Shown: positions 8,348 to 17,504, numbered from the stretch's first letter. The stretch is DNA of 64,000 bases from Trichormus sp. M33_DOE_039 (GCA_015296085.1 DVDT01000086.1:62001-126000), one strand, 5' to 3'. Notes: generated by a model from the letters alone, not told the origin. Numbers and translations: made by a program.

Positions 8348-9109
8348 TTATGTTTGTATCATTTCTGTTAGTGAATCGGGAACTTGATTTAAATTTGCTT
8401 CTACTAGGAGTATTAAATTTTCCTTTTGAGCTTGCAGATTTTTGATACGAAATTTTATATCTTCCCATTCTAAATAGGGTAAATTTACCAGTTCTTGTAC
8501 TTTTTGCATTAAAGGGACGATAAACTCTAACGACACTCCCTCGCCTTGAGTACAGTGAAATCTTTTTAAGATAATAGGACGAGAATCAGTACGGGGACAA
8601 AAAAGAGCATTAAATCCTAGTGTGTGCCTGTTATTTTCTGCTTTGATATGAATTGTTCCTATTAATTCAATTTCCGTATCTCCAGGTAAGATTATTTGTA
8701 AATCTTCTAGTTCAAATTTGTATATTACCTCGTCTATATCTAATTCAAACTTATGCACTAATTGACGTGCAAAGTCAGAAGATAAATTATAGTTTATGTC
8801 TGCCTCGTTTAAGATAATGCGAGCAATTAAATTCACTGGCTTATGCAGTTGAATTTGACCAAAAATAGCTTTCACAGGATTGATGGCTATACCATCTGTT
8901 TTGAGTTTAATTTCTTGAACCCGGAGATTTTGTTTTGTGACCAATCCTTGGCCTGCAACAGTGACTGCATCAGCTTGTCCTTGAACTATTTTTAAGAAAT
9001 CTGTTTGCACATATATATCGATTTGTTCTGCAGCGGCTAATTGGTCAGATACACTTCTTTCAGCCGCTTGTGATACTATCTGTTCTTCTAAATTTTGTGG
9101 TTCTGGCAT
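8348..9109 (-). CDS. LmeA/DUF2993 family lipid-binding protein
   Basis: A 253-residue protein matching the DUF2993 (LmeA-like phospholipid-binding) family common in cyanobacteria: an N-terminal SDQLAAAEQIDIYVQTDFLK segment, GQADAVTVAGQGLVTKQNLR, then VQEIKLKTDGIAINPVKAIFG and the repeated beta-strand pattern up to NLILLVEANLNQVPDSL. It lacks a signal peptide or membrane helix, so it is probably cytoplasmic or peripheral. Family members are thought to bind or move lipids. It sits between crtO and a P450 gene, which act on lipophilic substrates, but that link is only suggestive. The start is the ATG at 9107-9109. Confidence 0.82.
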   Translation of the reverse strand: MPEPQNLEEQIVSQAAERSVSDQLAAAEQIDIYVQTDFLKIVQGQADAVTVAGQGLVTKQNLRVQEIKLKTDGIAINPVKAIFGQIQLHKPVNLIARIILNEADINYNLSSDFARQLVHKFELDIDEVIYKFELEDLQIILPGDTEIELIGTIHIKAENNRHTLGFNALFCPRTDSRPIILKRFHCTQGEGVSLEFIVPLMQKVQELVNLPYLEWEDIKFRIKNLQAQKENLILLVEANLNQVPDSLTEMIQT

Positions 9110-9214
9110 GAACTGGCATTTTTTTCATGAAATGTCATTAGTTAATGTAGACTCTCAAGAGTTAAAAGCGAATCTATAGTCTGGTATATATAAGCAGGAA
9201 TAGAATTTAGTTAC

Positions 9215-9260
9215 TAGTCAATAACCATGAGTCAATAGTCATCGGTTATTAGTCATTAGG
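9215..9260. repeat. Short tandem heptamer-type repeats (STRR)
   Basis: Degenerate units of TAGTCAA/TAGTCAT/GAGTCAA are repeated between the LmeA-like gene and the P450 gene. The same type occurs at 14378-14400, 17518-17560, 47826-47910 and 48073-48108. Such heptanucleotide repeats are typical of heterocyst-forming cyanobacteria. Confidence 0.65.
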
Positions 9261-9325
9261 TGAGAACTTGAGGAGAAACAAAAAAGGAAAATTAAATTTT
9301 CTAGCCGAATAATATCAATATTAGT

Positions 9326-9351
9326 AACGCACCGCATAATGGCGGTGCGTT
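9326..9351. terminator. 10-bp GC-rich hairpin downstream of the P450 gene
   Basis: AACGCACCGC and GCGGTGCGTT form a perfect 10-bp stem with a 6-nt loop. It lies 71 nt beyond the P450 stop codon on its downstream side. There is no strong T-run, so it may be a dispersed hairpin rather than a true intrinsic terminator. Confidence 0.45.
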
Positions 9352-9421
9352 AAGGTTTGCTGGAACACAGCCTAAAATTTCAGAGTTACTTTATTCATCA
9401 TCTTTCATATTCAAACTGATT

Positions 9422-10804
9422 TTAGGTACTGCTGGTTTGTAATATGCGCGATGATACTTGACGCTGACTTTTAACAACCATTTGGATGGGATGCGCTGGG
9501 CCAGTAACTAAACCACGACGTTGGGGTTTAACTTCTCTATGATTAACCAGTTCTAATTCTTGCATGGTTAAAATTTTAGCGATCGCTAATTTCATTTCCC
9601 ATTGGGCAAAGGCTAGGCCAATACAACGTCTTGCACCTCCGCCAAAAGGTAAGTATTCGTAAGGAGAAAACTGCTTTTCTAAAAAGCGTTCTGGTTGAAA
9701 TTGCTTCGGTTCTGGGTATAAATCTTCCCTTTGGTGGGTTAAGTAAATTGAACCGATAACTGGTGTCCCCGGTACAATTTCATAGTTACCCATAGTGATA
9801 TGTGTTTTCGCTCTCCTGGGAAAAGTTAGCATTCCCACTGGGTAAATTCGCAAGGTTTCCGAGCAAACAGCACTCAGATAAGGCAACTTGTAAATTGTAT
9901 TGGGGTCGGGATTATCCCCTAAACTATCTAGTTCTTGTAACAGTTTTTCCTTAACTTTTGGTGTTTTATGAATCCAGTACATAGCCCAGGCTATAGCCGT
10001 GGCCGTAGTTTCGTGACCTGCGGCTAACAGAGTCATTAATTCATCTCGTAACTCTACATCAGTCATCGGTTGACCTTCTGCATCCCTAGCATCCATGAGT
10101 AGGCTGAGGATATCTGTACGTGATGCGTCTGGATGTTCACGCCGTTCTTGGATTTCATCATATATAAGTCGGTCTGCTTGTTGCTGGAGTTCTTCTTGTC
10201 TTCCCCAGACTTTAATCGGCCCAAAATCTTTTTGTAAGGCTGGGAAATATAACAAAGCTACAAGCCAAACAGAACTACCATTTTCTAAGATTTCTCCCAA
10301 TAACTGCTGAAGTTTTTCGGCGCGGAATCCTTCATTCAAACCAAACACAGCCTGCATAATTACTCGCAAAGTTATCTCTTGGGTAAGAGTGCGAATATTA
10401 AAAGGTTGTCTGACGGGGTATTGGCTGATGACTTTGGCAGTAATATCATTAATAATCTGGCTGTAGCCGCGCATTCTTTCGCCATGCAAAGGAGGCATCA
10501 GTAATTGCCGTTGGCGTTGATGTTCTGCACCAGAGAGAGTAATTACAGAACGCTTACCCAGCAACCCTTCAAACAAACTATTTAAGTCTCCTGGTGCTTC
10601 TAATTCTTTGGTGTCTTGACTCAAAATCTGCTGTAGATCTTGGGGATTGCTGACAAAGACTATCGGAGGAATGTTTTTGTGCAACTTCAGGGCAAAAACC
10701 TCACCGTAGCGTTTAGTACACTCTTCCATATAAGGCATAGGACGGAAGATCCAATTCAGCATTTGTAGAACTGCTGGAGTGTCTGGGGTTGGTGGTAGCT
10801 GCAT
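9422..10804 (-). CDS. Cytochrome P450, CYP110-like
   Basis: A 460-residue P450 with all core motifs: I-helix AAGHETTATA near 250, K-helix ExxR (SETLRIYP) near 310, the PERF region (QPERFLEKQFSPYEYLPFGG) and the heme-cysteine loop FGGGARRCIGLAFAQWE near 390, with Cys as the thiolate ligand. There is no membrane anchor, so it is a soluble type. The sequence resembles the cyanobacterial CYP110 family, whose members hydroxylate fatty acids or terpenoid hydrocarbons; that family name is my recognition, not a computed match. The start is the ATG at 10802-10804. The substrate is unknown. The neighbouring crtO raises the possibility of a carotenoid- or lipid-derived one. Confidence 0.92.
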   Translation of the reverse strand: MQLPPTPDTPAVLQMLNWIFRPMPYMEECTKRYGEVFALKLHKNIPPIVFVSNPQDLQQILSQDTKELEAPGDLNSLFEGLLGKRSVITLSGAEHQRQRQLLMPPLHGERMRGYSQIINDITAKVISQYPVRQPFNIRTLTQEITLRVIMQAVFGLNEGFRAEKLQQLLGEILENGSSVWLVALLYFPALQKDFGPIKVWGRQEELQQQADRLIYDEIQERREHPDASRTDILSLLMDARDAEGQPMTDVELRDELMTLLAAGHETTATAIAWAMYWIHKTPKVKEKLLQELDSLGDNPDPNTIYKLPYLSAVCSETLRIYPVGMLTFPRRAKTHITMGNYEIVPGTPVIGSIYLTHQREDLYPEPKQFQPERFLEKQFSPYEYLPFGGGARRCIGLAFAQWEMKLAIAKILTMQELELVNHREVKPQRRGLVTGPAHPIQMVVKSQRQVSSRILQTSST

Positions 10805-11023
10805 AAAAGTTTGTTTAAGTGGATAGCGTTATTTTTACTTAAATTTAGTAATGAATGATGAGTGTTGACTGATGTTTATCTTCTCCTCTGCCCCCTGCTA
10901 TTTAACCTACTTATCTTTAGCATCACAAAACACTGATAATTCTGAACATCCCTAAAGATGTAAAATTTTTGTTAAATTCAACGAGCATTTATATTTTCTC
11001 GTCATACTTACAAGGTACTCAGC

Positions 11024-13237
11024 ATGACTGCAATCACACCAAAGGCATCTTCCGCACTTCCCGATTTTTGTGAAGGGATTCAATATTTCGGGGAAGTGCT
11101 ACCAGGTTTTGAAACTTATGGTGCGACACCTGCGATCGCGTCGGGTCAAGTAGCGATCGCAGATCCTACAGACTCTCAAGCTGTGTATCAAACCTTACTC
11201 GCTGCTGATGCTCTCCGCTACTTAACCCTACAAATCACTGGCAGTAAGGCATCTGGGCATCCCGGCGGGTTTGCTAGCCAAGCAGAAGCCTATGCAGCTT
11301 TGGTCATGCTGGGGTATAAAAATATTATTACTGAAGTTGGACATCACGCACCGGGATTTTATAGTGCCATGTTCCTTGATCGCTCTTTAGAGGATATGGG
11401 CATATCTACAGTACAACAATTGCGCGATCGCTTCCGCGAAAAGCATGGACTCTTAGGACACCTTTCCGGTTACATCCCCGGTATTCTCGCCCCAGCCGGC
11501 CCTTTGGGACAAGGACAACACTTTGCAATGGCGGCTGCACTCCTCCACCGTGACAAACTTTTCCCCTTCACCCTCGGCGACGGTGGACTAGGTGAACCCT
11601 ACATCATGAGTTCAATGGCGCACTTTAACACCGCCTATCCCAGCGTCACCAACTTCTTACCCGTGTTGGTGTGGAACGGTTACAGCCAAGAACATCACAG
11701 TATGGTTTCTCTCAAAACCAACGCACAGATGACAGCCTACTGGCAAGGTAACGGTTTTGAGGAAGTCATCTTAGTTGATGCGAAAGAATTTGACGACCAA
11801 AACCAACCAGGAGACTACGTTGATAGTACCGCCTTTTCCTTTGAGCAACGCCTCGCCTTTACCAAAGCCGTACTTGTCGCTGTAGATAAAGCCGCCCGTT
11901 CCGCACTCAGTGGTAAACTCACAGTCTTTATTATCAAACAACTCAAAGGTGCAGGCGTTCACGCCAGGGGTGCGAAATCACACAACCTCTACCCGAAAGA
12001 TACCTTAGACGCACCTCATATAGTCAGCGCATTGCAAACCCGTGCCTTATCCCCAGAAGCTTGGCAAATCGTCAGAACCAACGCCGAACGCGCTGGTGGC
12101 GGCCCCGCAGCTAAGACAGTAGTGACAGAATTTGAGTTACCATTACCAGATTTAGGTACATTACCATTAGAGGAATACGCAGTCGGCGGCGAACCAAAAG
12201 TTTCGACAACTGCAATGGGACGACTAGTGGGTATAGTCGGACAGAAAGATCAAAATTTCCTCGTCACCAACGCCGACGGTAACGAAGCATCAGGTATTGG
12301 TAACATCAACCAAGCCTTAAAGATTATCCACCCCACTACCGACGACTTATATAACCAAGCACCGAACGGTCAAGTTTACGAACCCTTGAGTGAAGATGCT
12401 TGTGCAGGTTTAGCCGTTGGTTTATCCTTGATGGGTGCAAGAACTCTCTGGTGTTCCTATGAATCTTTTGCCATCAACGGTTTACCCATTTGGCAAACCG
12501 TTACCCAAGCAATGGCAGAATTACGCCGTCAAACACCTTCTACAATTACCTTATTCACCGCCGGCGCATTAGAACAAGGACGCAACGGCTGGACACACCA
12601 ACGTCCAGAAATTGAAGCTTACTTTGCATCCATGATGCGGAACGGTAATGTATTTCCAGTCTTCCCCCCCGATGCTAACAGTACCCAAGTTTGTTATGAC
12701 TGGGCGTTGACAACCAAGAATAAAGGAATTGTCATCACTGCCAGTAAATCACCCTTACCAATTCGCACCACCTTCGCCCAAACTCGCCAAGGTTTAGAAG
12801 AAGGTGCAGTAGTGTTGCATGAAATTGCTGGTGGTAAGCAAGTTGTGTTTGCTGTCATTGGCGATATGACATTAATTCCCGTATTTGAAGCCGCCGCTTT
12901 CTTAGAAACTGAAGGTATCGGAGTCAAGATAGTTTCTGTGATTAATCCCCGGCGTTTGTATCGTCCTCATGATGTGGCGTGGGATACCTGTTCTGAAGCC
13001 GATGGCGGTTTCATTGATGATGCGAAATTTGCTGAATTATTTGATGGTGATGCGTTAATTGGTGTAACTGGTGGTGTGGCTTCGATGTTAGAACCCATCA
13101 TGTTGCGGAGTAACAGCAAGCGCGATACTTTTGCATGGAAGCGTGGAGAAACTACAGCTAGTGCTGGCGAGTTGATGGCTTTTAATGGTTTGACTGCTGA
13201 AGCATTGACGAAGCGGGCTATTGAATTGGTTCATTAA
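11024..13237 (+). CDS. Divergent phosphoketolase family protein
   Basis: A 737-residue thiamine-diphosphate enzyme related to xylulose 5-phosphate/fructose 6-phosphate phosphoketolase. Supporting segments are GSKASGHPGGFASQAEAYAAL, HLSGYIPGILAPAGPLGQGQ, VLVWNGYSQEHHSMVS, LKGAGVHARGAKSHN, LVTNADGNEASGIGNINQAL, WCSYESFAINGLPIWQTVTQ, and a C-terminal domain with INPRRLYRPHDVAWD. Canonical phosphoketolases are about 790-820 residues and have a GDGEAETGP-type cofactor motif; here the matching place reads LGDGGLGEPY, with the acidic run lost. It is therefore a shorter, diverged paralogue whose activity is uncertain. The ATG at 11024 has AAGG 9-12 nt upstream. It is divergent from the P450 gene and is likely transcribed alone. 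Confidence 0.85.
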   Translation: MTAITPKASSALPDFCEGIQYFGEVLPGFETYGATPAIASGQVAIADPTDSQAVYQTLLAADALRYLTLQITGSKASGHPGGFASQAEAYAALVMLGYKNIITEVGHHAPGFYSAMFLDRSLEDMGISTVQQLRDRFREKHGLLGHLSGYIPGILAPAGPLGQGQHFAMAAALLHRDKLFPFTLGDGGLGEPYIMSSMAHFNTAYPSVTNFLPVLVWNGYSQEHHSMVSLKTNAQMTAYWQGNGFEEVILVDAKEFDDQNQPGDYVDSTAFSFEQRLAFTKAVLVAVDKAARSALSGKLTVFIIKQLKGAGVHARGAKSHNLYPKDTLDAPHIVSALQTRALSPEAWQIVRTNAERAGGGPAAKTVVTEFELPLPDLGTLPLEEYAVGGEPKVSTTAMGRLVGIVGQKDQNFLVTNADGNEASGIGNINQALKIIHPTTDDLYNQAPNGQVYEPLSEDACAGLAVGLSLMGARTLWCSYESFAINGLPIWQTVTQAMAELRRQTPSTITLFTAGALEQGRNGWTHQRPEIEAYFASMMRNGNVFPVFPPDANSTQVCYDWALTTKNKGIVITASKSPLPIRTTFAQTRQGLEEGAVVLHEIAGGKQVVFAVIGDMTLIPVFEAAAFLETEGIGVKIVSVINPRRLYRPHDVAWDTCSEADGGFIDDAKFAELFDGDALIGVTGGVASMLEPIMLRSNSKRDTFAWKRGETTASAGELMAFNGLTAEALTKRAIELVH

Positions 13238-13256
13238 CGAGATATGCAACTTAATT

Positions 13257-13545
13257 CTGGAAACCCCTCTTCATAGTTTGCTTCCCGTTCGCGTCAGCGT
13301 CTCCGAAGGAGAAGGGTACTTCTCCCCGAAACGAAGAGAGGCTTTAATGCTCGCTCCCCTTCCCTACTCTACGTTGTACACACAAGTCTAATAACCTAGC
13401 CCGACAACGTTTTGATCCCCCCTAACCCCCCTTGGAAAAGGGGGATTTAGGGGGATCAAACCACATTTTGCGCCTAGCACAAAGATGTGTGTACACCGTA
13501 GCTTCCCTACTAGGGAAGGGGTTGGGGGTTAGGTTTGAAAGAAAG
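13257..13545. repeat. Composite of nested dispersed repeats
   Basis: The 439-bp gap between the phosphoketolase gene and urtE holds no gene. It contains, in order, a small dispersed repeat (13287-13306), a CTTCTCCCCGAAACGAAGAG unit and CTTCCCTACT, then a 133-bp insertion, then the continuation AGGGAAGGGGTTGGGGGTTAG. The outer repeat matches the reverse complement of 1851-1930. Confidence 0.7.
13369..13501. mobile_element. MITE-like element, 133 bp, with 10-bp target duplication
   Basis: The left end CTACGTTGTACACACAAGT and the inverted right end CTACGGTGTACACACATC match at 16 of the first 18 positions. The flanks carry an identical CTTCCCTACT at 13359-13368 and 13502-13511, as expected for a target duplication. 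The interior (about 13422-13459) is a long palindrome: GATCCCCCCTAACCCCCCTT, then its near complement ending TTAGGGGGATC. It has no coding capacity, so it would have to move with a transposase made elsewhere. Confidence 0.72.
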
Positions 13546-13676
13546 TTGCACACGGCGTTAATTAATTAGCTTCATTTTTTTGCTTCTGATCGCTTGATAA
13601 TCAAGACAGTCACTACTGATCTGCTCAGGTTTAGTTTGAGCCTCCTAGCGAAAATAGGTGATTCTTCCCTGTATTC

Positions 13677-14375
13677 CTAAACAGCTAAAAACCGTTGAAT
13701 CACATCATGACTCAGTTCATCGGTTGAACCAGAGGAAACAATAGCACCTTTTTGCATGGCGTAGTAATAATCGGCTTGGCGGACAAAGTGTAAGTGCTGT
13801 TCTACTAGTAAAACAGAAATACCAGTAGTTTCAATAATGCGGCGGACGGCTGCTTCTATTTCGAGGATGATTGAGGGTTGAATACCTTCGGTGGGTTCAT
13901 CTAAAACAAGTAATTGCGGCTGTCCCATTAAAGCACGAGCGATCGCTAGTTGTTGTTGTTGTCCACCACTTAAATCACCGCCCATCCGCGATAACATAGT
14001 TTTCAACACAGGAAATAAGCTAAAAATCTCTTCAGGAATTTCTACTTTTCTTGCTTGTTTTTGTCTGGCTTCTAATCCTAATATCAGATTTTCTTTAACT
14101 GTCAAACGCGGAATAATTTCTCGTCCTTGAGGAACATAACCAATTCCCATTTTCGCCCTTTGATCTGGTGATTTGGCATTGATTAAATTCCCGGCTAAGT
14201 TAATAGTGCCACTGCGAGGCTTGAGTAAACCCATAATACTTTTAAGTAGGGTTGTTTTACCTACGCCGTTGCGTCCGATTAAGCATACCATTTGCCCTGA
14301 TGGCACACTCAAATCAACGTTGCGAAGAATATGGCTTTCACCATAATAAACGTTAAGGTTAGATATATTTAGCAT
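13677..14375 (-). CDS. urtE: Urea ABC transporter ATP-binding protein UrtE
   Basis: A 232-residue ABC ATPase of the LivF type. Walker A is GRNGVGKTT (residues 34-42), the signature is LSGGQQQQ and Walker B is LLVLDEPTEG followed by the switch histidine in LLVEQHL. The GYVPQGREIIP Q-loop segment is typical of UrtE/LivF. With UrtD it forms the nucleotide-binding pair that powers urea uptake through UrtBC at the plasma membrane. It is the last gene of urtABCDE, 55 nt after urtD; that gap holds heptamer-type repeats. The ATG at 14373-14375 gives the usual short N-terminus. Confidence 0.95.
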   Translation of the reverse strand: MLNISNLNVYYGESHILRNVDLSVPSGQMVCLIGRNGVGKTTLLKSIMGLLKPRSGTINLAGNLINAKSPDQRAKMGIGYVPQGREIIPRLTVKENLILGLEARQKQARKVEIPEEIFSLFPVLKTMLSRMGGDLSGGQQQQLAIARALMGQPQLLVLDEPTEGIQPSIILEIEAAVRRIIETTGISVLLVEQHLHFVRQADYYYAMQKGAIVSSGSTDELSHDVIQRFLAV

Positions 14376-14377
14376 TG

Positions 14378-14400
14378 GTCAATAGTCATTAGTCATTAGT
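14378..14400. repeat. STRR-type repeat between urtD and urtE
   Basis: GGTCAATAGTCATTAGTCAT and a further partial unit lie immediately upstream of the urtE start, where a ribosome-binding site would be expected. The heptamer type is the same as elsewhere in the window. Confidence 0.55.
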
Positions 14401-14430
14401 TTTCTACTACCACAACCCTACATCCCTAAT

Positions 14431-15177
14431 CTATTCCTGTTGTTGACCCAAATATACTTCAATCACACGGGGGTCATTTTTAACTTCTTCAAAATTGCCT
14501 TCACAAAGTACCGAACCTTCATGTAAAACTGTGACTTTTTTGGCAATTTGTCGAACGAATTCCATGTCATGTTCAATCACTAAAATTGAGTGACTCTGGG
14601 CTAATGTTAAAAGTAATTCGCCAATGTTATAAGTTTCTTCATCGGTTAAACCTGCAACTGGTTCATCTACCAGCAATAAATCTGGAGATTGTCCTACTAA
14701 CATCCCAATTTCTAGACGTTGCTTTTCACCGTGGGATAATAAAGCGGCTGGGATGTCTGCTTTGAAAGTTAAACCAATAGTTTCTAACAGCCCTTTAACA
14801 TTATTCTGTTCAGTAGTAAAAGAACGGCTAAATAATGTCGAGAAAACATTTTTATTACGGTTACTGGTAATTTCTAAATTTTCTCTGGGAGTTAAGTTGA
14901 GATAAACTCTGGGAGTTTGAAATTTACGCCCAATTCCTCGCCTGGCAATTTGGTGTTCAGATATGGAACGTAGGTTTTTCCCCTTGAATAACACCCTGCC
15001 TATTGTTGGTTGCACTTTACCTGTGATCACATCAAGAAATGTGGTTTTACCAGCACCGTTTGGGCCAATTACTACTCGCAATTCACCTACATCCATACTA
15101 AAGTTTAGTTGGTTGAGTGCTTTAAAACCGTCAAAACTCACAGTGACGTTTTCAGTTTCCAAGATTTTGGCGTTCAT
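14431..15177 (-). CDS. urtD: Urea ABC transporter ATP-binding protein UrtD
   Basis: An ABC ATPase of the LivG type, 248 residues from the ATG at 15175-15177 (MNAKILETENVTVSFDGF). An upstream in-frame start at 15270 would add 31 residues read from within urtC in another frame and is rejected. Walker A is GPNGAGKTT, the signature is the variant LSHGEKQRLEIG found in UrtD/LivG proteins, and Walker B is LLLVDEPVAGLT. The start overlaps the end of urtC by 26 nt, which points to translational coupling in the urt operon. It pairs with UrtE to drive urea import. Confidence 0.95.
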   Translation of the reverse strand: MNAKILETENVTVSFDGFKALNQLNFSMDVGELRVVIGPNGAGKTTFLDVITGKVQPTIGRVLFKGKNLRSISEHQIARRGIGRKFQTPRVYLNLTPRENLEITSNRNKNVFSTLFSRSFTTEQNNVKGLLETIGLTFKADIPAALLSHGEKQRLEIGMLVGQSPDLLLVDEPVAGLTDEETYNIGELLLTLAQSHSILVIEHDMEFVRQIAKKVTVLHEGSVLCEGNFEEVKNDPRVIEVYLGQQQE

Positions 15178-16270
15178 GTTGTACTTCTGGGTCTGCTTCC
15201 AAGCTGGGATATGTAGAAATTTGTTGAGGACGTTTGAAAAGAGGAATGTTTTGACTACGCAACCATCCAACTACACCATCGGGAAGGACTGTAACGACTA
15301 TTAAAAATAGTGCGCCTTGGAAAAATAGCCAGATTTCCGAAAATTGTTCGCTCAAAAAAGCACGGGCGTAATTAACTAATAAAGTTCCTAAAATAGCCCC
15401 GACTAATGTAGCACGTCCTCCCACTGCTACCCAAATTACCATTTCAATGGAAAAAGCAATATCCATTGCTCTGGGAGACACAGAGCCACTTTGCAGAGTA
15501 TAAAATGCTCCTGCAATACCTGCGATCGCACCTGAAACAGCAAAGACCAAGGTTTTAAAATCTGTAGGATCATAGCCAGAAAATCTTACCCGACTTTCAT
15601 CGTCTCTGATGGCAATTAATAATCTACCAAAGCGTCCACTTGTCAACCAGCGACAGAGACAGTAGGTAGCGACGAGAAACAATACTGTGAGAGTGTAAAA
15701 CACATATTTTGTTTTGGGGTCGCTGACAGTTGCACCAAATAATGTAGTGAAATCTATCAGTCCATTTGTCCCGTTAAAAAATTGTTGTTGACCGTTAAAA
15801 AAATTGAAAAATACAATAATTGCGGCTTGGGTCAAAATCGAAAAATAAACTCCCTTAATGCGATTGCGAAATACTAAATATCCCAGTAATCCTGCTAGTA
15901 AACCTGGGATGATCACCACAGCCGCTACTGCTATTGGTAAAGAATAAAAAGGTCGCCAAAACCAAGGAAGTTCAGTCACACCATACAATCCCATAAAATC
16001 AGGTAACTCACCCTCCGGGACTTGCAGTTTCAGGTACATCGCTATTGCATATCCACCCAAGCCAAAGAAAATACCATGTCCTAAGCTGAGTAAGCCAGTG
16101 TAACCCCAAATCAAGTCGATACCTAAAGCCACGATCGCCAATGACAAAAATCGCCCCAATAAATTCAAGCGAAACTCTGACAGTACCAATGGCATAATCA
16201 AGATGAGGATAAGCGCGATCGCTACTACCACCCCAATCTCAATTAATATTAACCTTCCTCCTTTTTTCAT
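15152..16270 (-). CDS. urtC: Urea ABC transporter permease UrtC
   Basis: A permease of the LivM/UrtC family, 372 residues from the ATG at 16268-16270. I chose this start because AGAGGG lies about 8 nt before it; an ATG at 16288 would add six residues. It is a multi-span membrane protein with LIWGYTGLLSLGHGIFFGLGGYA (the conserved loop after the second span), AIRDDESRVRFSGYDP (the cytoplasmic EAA-like coupling loop), VFAVSGAIAGIAGAFYTLQ and VGGRATLVGAILGTLLVN. With UrtB it forms the urea channel. It starts 31 nt after urtB and overlaps urtD. Confidence 0.95.
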   Translation of the reverse strand: MKKGGRLILIEIGVVVAIALILILIMPLVLSEFRLNLLGRFLSLAIVALGIDLIWGYTGLLSLGHGIFFGLGGYAIAMYLKLQVPEGELPDFMGLYGVTELPWFWRPFYSLPIAVAAVVIIPGLLAGLLGYLVFRNRIKGVYFSILTQAAIIVFFNFFNGQQQFFNGTNGLIDFTTLFGATVSDPKTKYVFYTLTVLFLVATYCLCRWLTSGRFGRLLIAIRDDESRVRFSGYDPTDFKTLVFAVSGAIAGIAGAFYTLQSGSVSPRAMDIAFSIEMVIWVAVGGRATLVGAILGTLLVNYARAFLSEQFSEIWLFFQGALFLIVVTVLPDGVVGWLRSQNIPLFKRPQQISTYPSLEADPEVQHERQNLGN

Positions 16271-16301
16271 CCGCTGCACCCTCTGCATCTAAAGCGTGAT
16301 C

Positions 16302-17504
16302 TTAAACATCAACAGTCCGACCTTTCTGTGGAAAAATTCCCGCGGGTTTCCACTGTAAAAATACAATAATCAACATAAATACCATCACCTTAGCCATACT
16401 TGTTGTTGCAAAGAACGTTAAAAAATCTGCTAAAGGTTTCACCGGAGAAAATAACAAAGCCAGTGTTCCAGAACCAATTAAAAAGTTAGCCGTGCCAATT
16501 CCTAAAGCCGCGACAATAGTCCCTACTAAATTACCAACACCGCCAACGACCACAACCATAAACGTGTCGATAATATAATTTTGTCCGGTATTTGGCCCGA
16601 CAGAACCAAGTAAACTAATGGCACAACCAGCCACACCAGCCAAACCAGAACCCAAAGCGAAAGTAATTGCATCAACTTTTTGTGTAGGGATACCTAAACA
16701 AGCACTCATATTTCGGTTTTGTGTCACCGCCCTAATTCTTAATCCCCAACTAGAACGTTGTAAGAAAAGATAAATTCCTCCTACACAAATTACTGTCAAA
16801 GCAATAATAAATAACCTAGCAAATGGCAATTGCACACCAGCTAAAGATACACCAGTTTGTAACCATTTAGGTGCGGTTACATCTACATTCTGTGCGCCAA
16901 ACCAAGGTTGAGTTACTGCTAACTGATAAGTTTGACTCAATAAATTACCCGTGGTTATTGACACACTTAAAGCTAGCAATAATATCACTGCTACCATCCA
17001 GTTCCGAACTCTTCCCCAATTGGTGCGGGAATTTAAAATCCATAGACCTCCAAAAAACAACACAGAAAATAACAATAAGCCAATAACTAATACCCAATTT
17101 ACACTCCGCACAAACTGCTGAAAAATTAAACTAACTCCCCAAGTTGCGAGCAAAGTTTCTAGGGGTCTGCCATAAAGGTAACGAATTACACTCCTCTCCA
17201 AAATTAAGCCTATAAATGCAGTGAAAATAAAGGCGATAATTAATGCTAAAAAGATATAGATTTCAAACCAAAAACCACCTAACTGTTTACAGCCATTTTG
17301 TACTACAAATGTTGTATAAGCACCAAACATCATCAATTCACCATGTGCCATATTAATCACACCCATCAAGCCAAATATGATGGCTAATCCCAAGGCCGCA
17401 ATTAATAACACAGAACCGATGCTAATACCATTAAATACAGCATCTAAAAAACCTGTTAACACTGATGTTTCCTCAGTAAATATCATTGATGCGTCAAAAG
17501 TCAA
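16302..17504 (-). CDS. urtB: Urea ABC transporter permease UrtB
   Basis: A 400-residue LivH/UrtB permease. Residues 20-60 hold SIGSVLLIAALGLAIIFGL and GVINMAHGELMMFGAYTTF, and the coupling loop reads RAVTQNRNMSACLGIPTQKVD followed by ITFALGSGLAGVAG. Between about 135 and 220 there is an extra hydrophobic stretch (WVLVIGLLLFSVLFFGGLWI, then MVAVILLLALSVSITTG) that LivH proteins of about 300 residues lack; cyanobacterial UrtB proteins tend to be longer. It is in the plasma membrane, paired with UrtC. It lies 54 nt after urtA, and the gap is filled by STRR units. Confidence 0.95.
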   Translation of the reverse strand: MTFDASMIFTEETSVLTGFLDAVFNGISIGSVLLIAALGLAIIFGLMGVINMAHGELMMFGAYTTFVVQNGCKQLGGFWFEIYIFLALIIAFIFTAFIGLILERSVIRYLYGRPLETLLATWGVSLIFQQFVRSVNWVLVIGLLLFSVLFFGGLWILNSRTNWGRVRNWMVAVILLLALSVSITTGNLLSQTYQLAVTQPWFGAQNVDVTAPKWLQTGVSLAGVQLPFARLFIIALTVICVGGIYLFLQRSSWGLRIRAVTQNRNMSACLGIPTQKVDAITFALGSGLAGVAGCAISLLGSVGPNTGQNYIIDTFMVVVVGGVGNLVGTIVAALGIGTANFLIGSGTLALLFSPVKPLADFLTFFATTSMAKVMVFMLIIVFLQWKPAGIFPQKGRTVDV

